Source: Aureisphaera sp963669405 (GTDB lineage Bacteria; Bacteroidota; Bacteroidia; Flavobacteriales; Flavobacteriaceae). Taken from it: DNA of 64,000 bases. The stretch is taken from contig CAXXHF010000002.1 in assembly GCA_963669405.2 (NCBI GenBank), forward strand, positions 558,001-622,000, in the 5' to 3' direction. This document shows, in pieces, positions 63,188 to 64,000 of the stretch. Each line of letters starts with the position of its first letter. The first letter of the stretch is position 1. Both the position numbers and the translations under genes were made by a program. The notes under the pieces were generated by a model. It was not told where the DNA came from. It ran no database searches and worked only from the letters and a program-made list of their open reading frames with translations.

Positions 63188-63992
63188 GTAAAAACTTTTC
63201 TAATTGGGTATTCGCCAAATCCTTTTTAATGTAATTAATAATTTCTAAAGGTAAAGAATGCCAGTGATTATCCTTGATAGTTTTGGTTTTAAAAACCGAA
63301 TATGGGTCACTTTGGTTTACCGAGGTTGAAGATTTTAGAAAATCTGTGGTTTGTGTTGTTAAGTTTAAATGACAAAAATCAAACAGTTGTTTGGTTACTT
63401 CAAGAGGATTTTTGATCAAATCCTCATAGCAAACTAACCTCACATTATTTGGATACTTATTGGCCAACTTTAAAAAGAGAAGTGCCGCTTCTTTCCATTT
63501 TGCATACCCATTGTATTCTTCTCTTTTCCCCGCATTCTTGGAAGGCGCATACAACCATTCTTCATCAAATTTCCAACCCAATTCTTTCTTAAACTCTCTA
63601 GGCGCATTTTTCCAACTGTAAAGTGTAGCTAAAGGGTTTCTTACTAGAAATATTGCTTTTAAAGTTGGTGTTTTTTCTAATAAATTAGACACAATATGAT
63701 GGTAGCGTACTTCTTTGTAACTAATAGCAATTAGAGTTTCTTCTTTTTTGAAAACAGGAATTTTTCCTTTCTCTATGTCTTCTTTCTGGTTTATGAAGTC
63801 ATCATTGGATTGAGATATCTGCTTAAAAAACTCATCTATTCTTGAAGGTGTTGCTTTCTCATCTAAAAAACTTTTGAATGCGTAGGAAAACAATGGTTGA
63901 TACCGATAAATTACTTGTGGATGGCTATCAAAAATAGCTCCCAACCAAGTTGATCCACTTCTAGGAACACTATGAATAACTATTTTTTGCAT
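63180..63992 (-). CDS. Sulfotransferase
   Basis: The 270-residue PAPS-dependent enzyme opens KIVIHSVPRSGSTWLGAIF (phosphosulfate loop, residues 8-17). The 3'-phosphate loop is AIFLVRNPLATLYSWKNAP (Arg near 139, Ser near 147). VRLVCYEDLIKNPLEVTKQL is the third conserved block. It differs in family from the gene at 56903. Its ATG overlaps a TGA at 63992-63994 that would end a frame reading Leu-Ile-stop, so the locus continues beyond the window edge. Confidence 0.88.
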   Translation of the reverse strand: MQKIVIHSVPRSGSTWLGAIFDSHPQVIYRYQPLFSYAFKSFLDEKATPSRIDEFFKQISQSNDDFINQKEDIEKGKIPVFKKEETLIAISYKEVRYHHIVSNLLEKTPTLKAIFLVRNPLATLYSWKNAPREFKKELGWKFDEEWLYAPSKNAGKREEYNGYAKWKEAALLFLKLANKYPNNVRLVCYEDLIKNPLEVTKQLFDFCHLNLTTQTTDFLKSSTSVNQSDPYSVFKTKTIKDNHWHSLPLEIINYIKKDLANTQLEKFLHE

Positions 63993-64000
63993 CAGATTAA

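Noticed and set aside
1..64000. CRISPR array, tRNA or rRNA genes, insertion sequences, prophage or toxin-antitoxin genes
   Set aside because: No regular repeats, cloverleaf-like segments, transposase or phage proteins were seen; coding density is high and gene families are accounted for.

Overview
The window comes from a member of the Bacteroidota, most likely a marine Flavobacteriaceae. It is AT-rich. Several transcription units start at a flavobacterial-type -7 element (TAnnTTTG, sometimes with a TTG 16-22 bp upstream). Two secreted proteins end in type IX secretion (T9SS) sorting domains, and a PorV/PorQ-like outer-membrane protein is present. TTG and GTG starts are common. No tRNA, rRNA, CRISPR array or insertion sequence was seen.

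Positions 1-14,733 hold mixed single genes and pairs, mostly on the plus strand: one half of a heterodimeric ABC exporter, a PUR-like DUF3276 protein, an M14 zinc peptidase, a translationally coupled pair (GCS2-type carboxylate-amine ligase with CBS domains, then an aspartoacylase/desuccinylase), and a SulP anion transporter. They are followed by two T9SS cargo proteins (choice-of-anchor B/LVIVD and DUF1028), a redoxin, a DinB/YfiT protein, a cyclophilin-FKBP dual immunophilin and a small membrane protein.

Positions 14,767-23,917 (minus strand) are the most unusual part. In transcription order they carry recQ, a GluR0-like glutamate-receptor K+ channel, a Rieske + FMN glutamate-synthase fusion with a [3Fe-4S] motif, an unassigned 250-residue protein, a NhaP-type Na+/H+ antiporter and a Rieske + thiamine-diphosphate enzyme fusion. 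The last four genes are almost contiguous. They are preceded by a 157-bp gap holding a perfect 18-bp dyad, so they look like a regulated unit that combines redox enzymes with ion transport. This is my best candidate for an undescribed system.

Positions 24,001-30,251 are housekeeping: a KpsF-type arabinose-5-phosphate isomerase, tatC, an AhpD-like protein, lptB, pssA, a PorV/PorQ-like protein and a DUF4105/Lnb-type membrane protein.

Positions 30,238-63,992 are a roughly 34-kb surface-polysaccharide locus, almost wholly on the minus strand and running out of the window upstream. It encodes an initiating sugar transferase, an O-antigen-ligase/polymerase-like protein, five intact GT4 enzymes plus one more at 53,955, eight GT2 enzymes of the ordinary soluble type, a GT32, a membrane-anchored GtrB/ArnC-like GT2, two other polytopic membrane proteins, an FkbM and a second methyltransferase and a WbsX/GH99-like protein. 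Sugar-nucleotide genes cover GDP-fucose (gmd, fcl), a sialic-acid-type nonulosonate (neuB, neuC, neuA) and dTDP-Fuc4NAc (wecE plus an acetyltransferase). Two intact sulfotransferases and the stub of a third suggest that the glycan is sulfated. One glycosyltransferase-like gene is split by a single-base frameshift at an A6 tract. No Wzx flippase or Wza/Wzc export gene lies inside the window.
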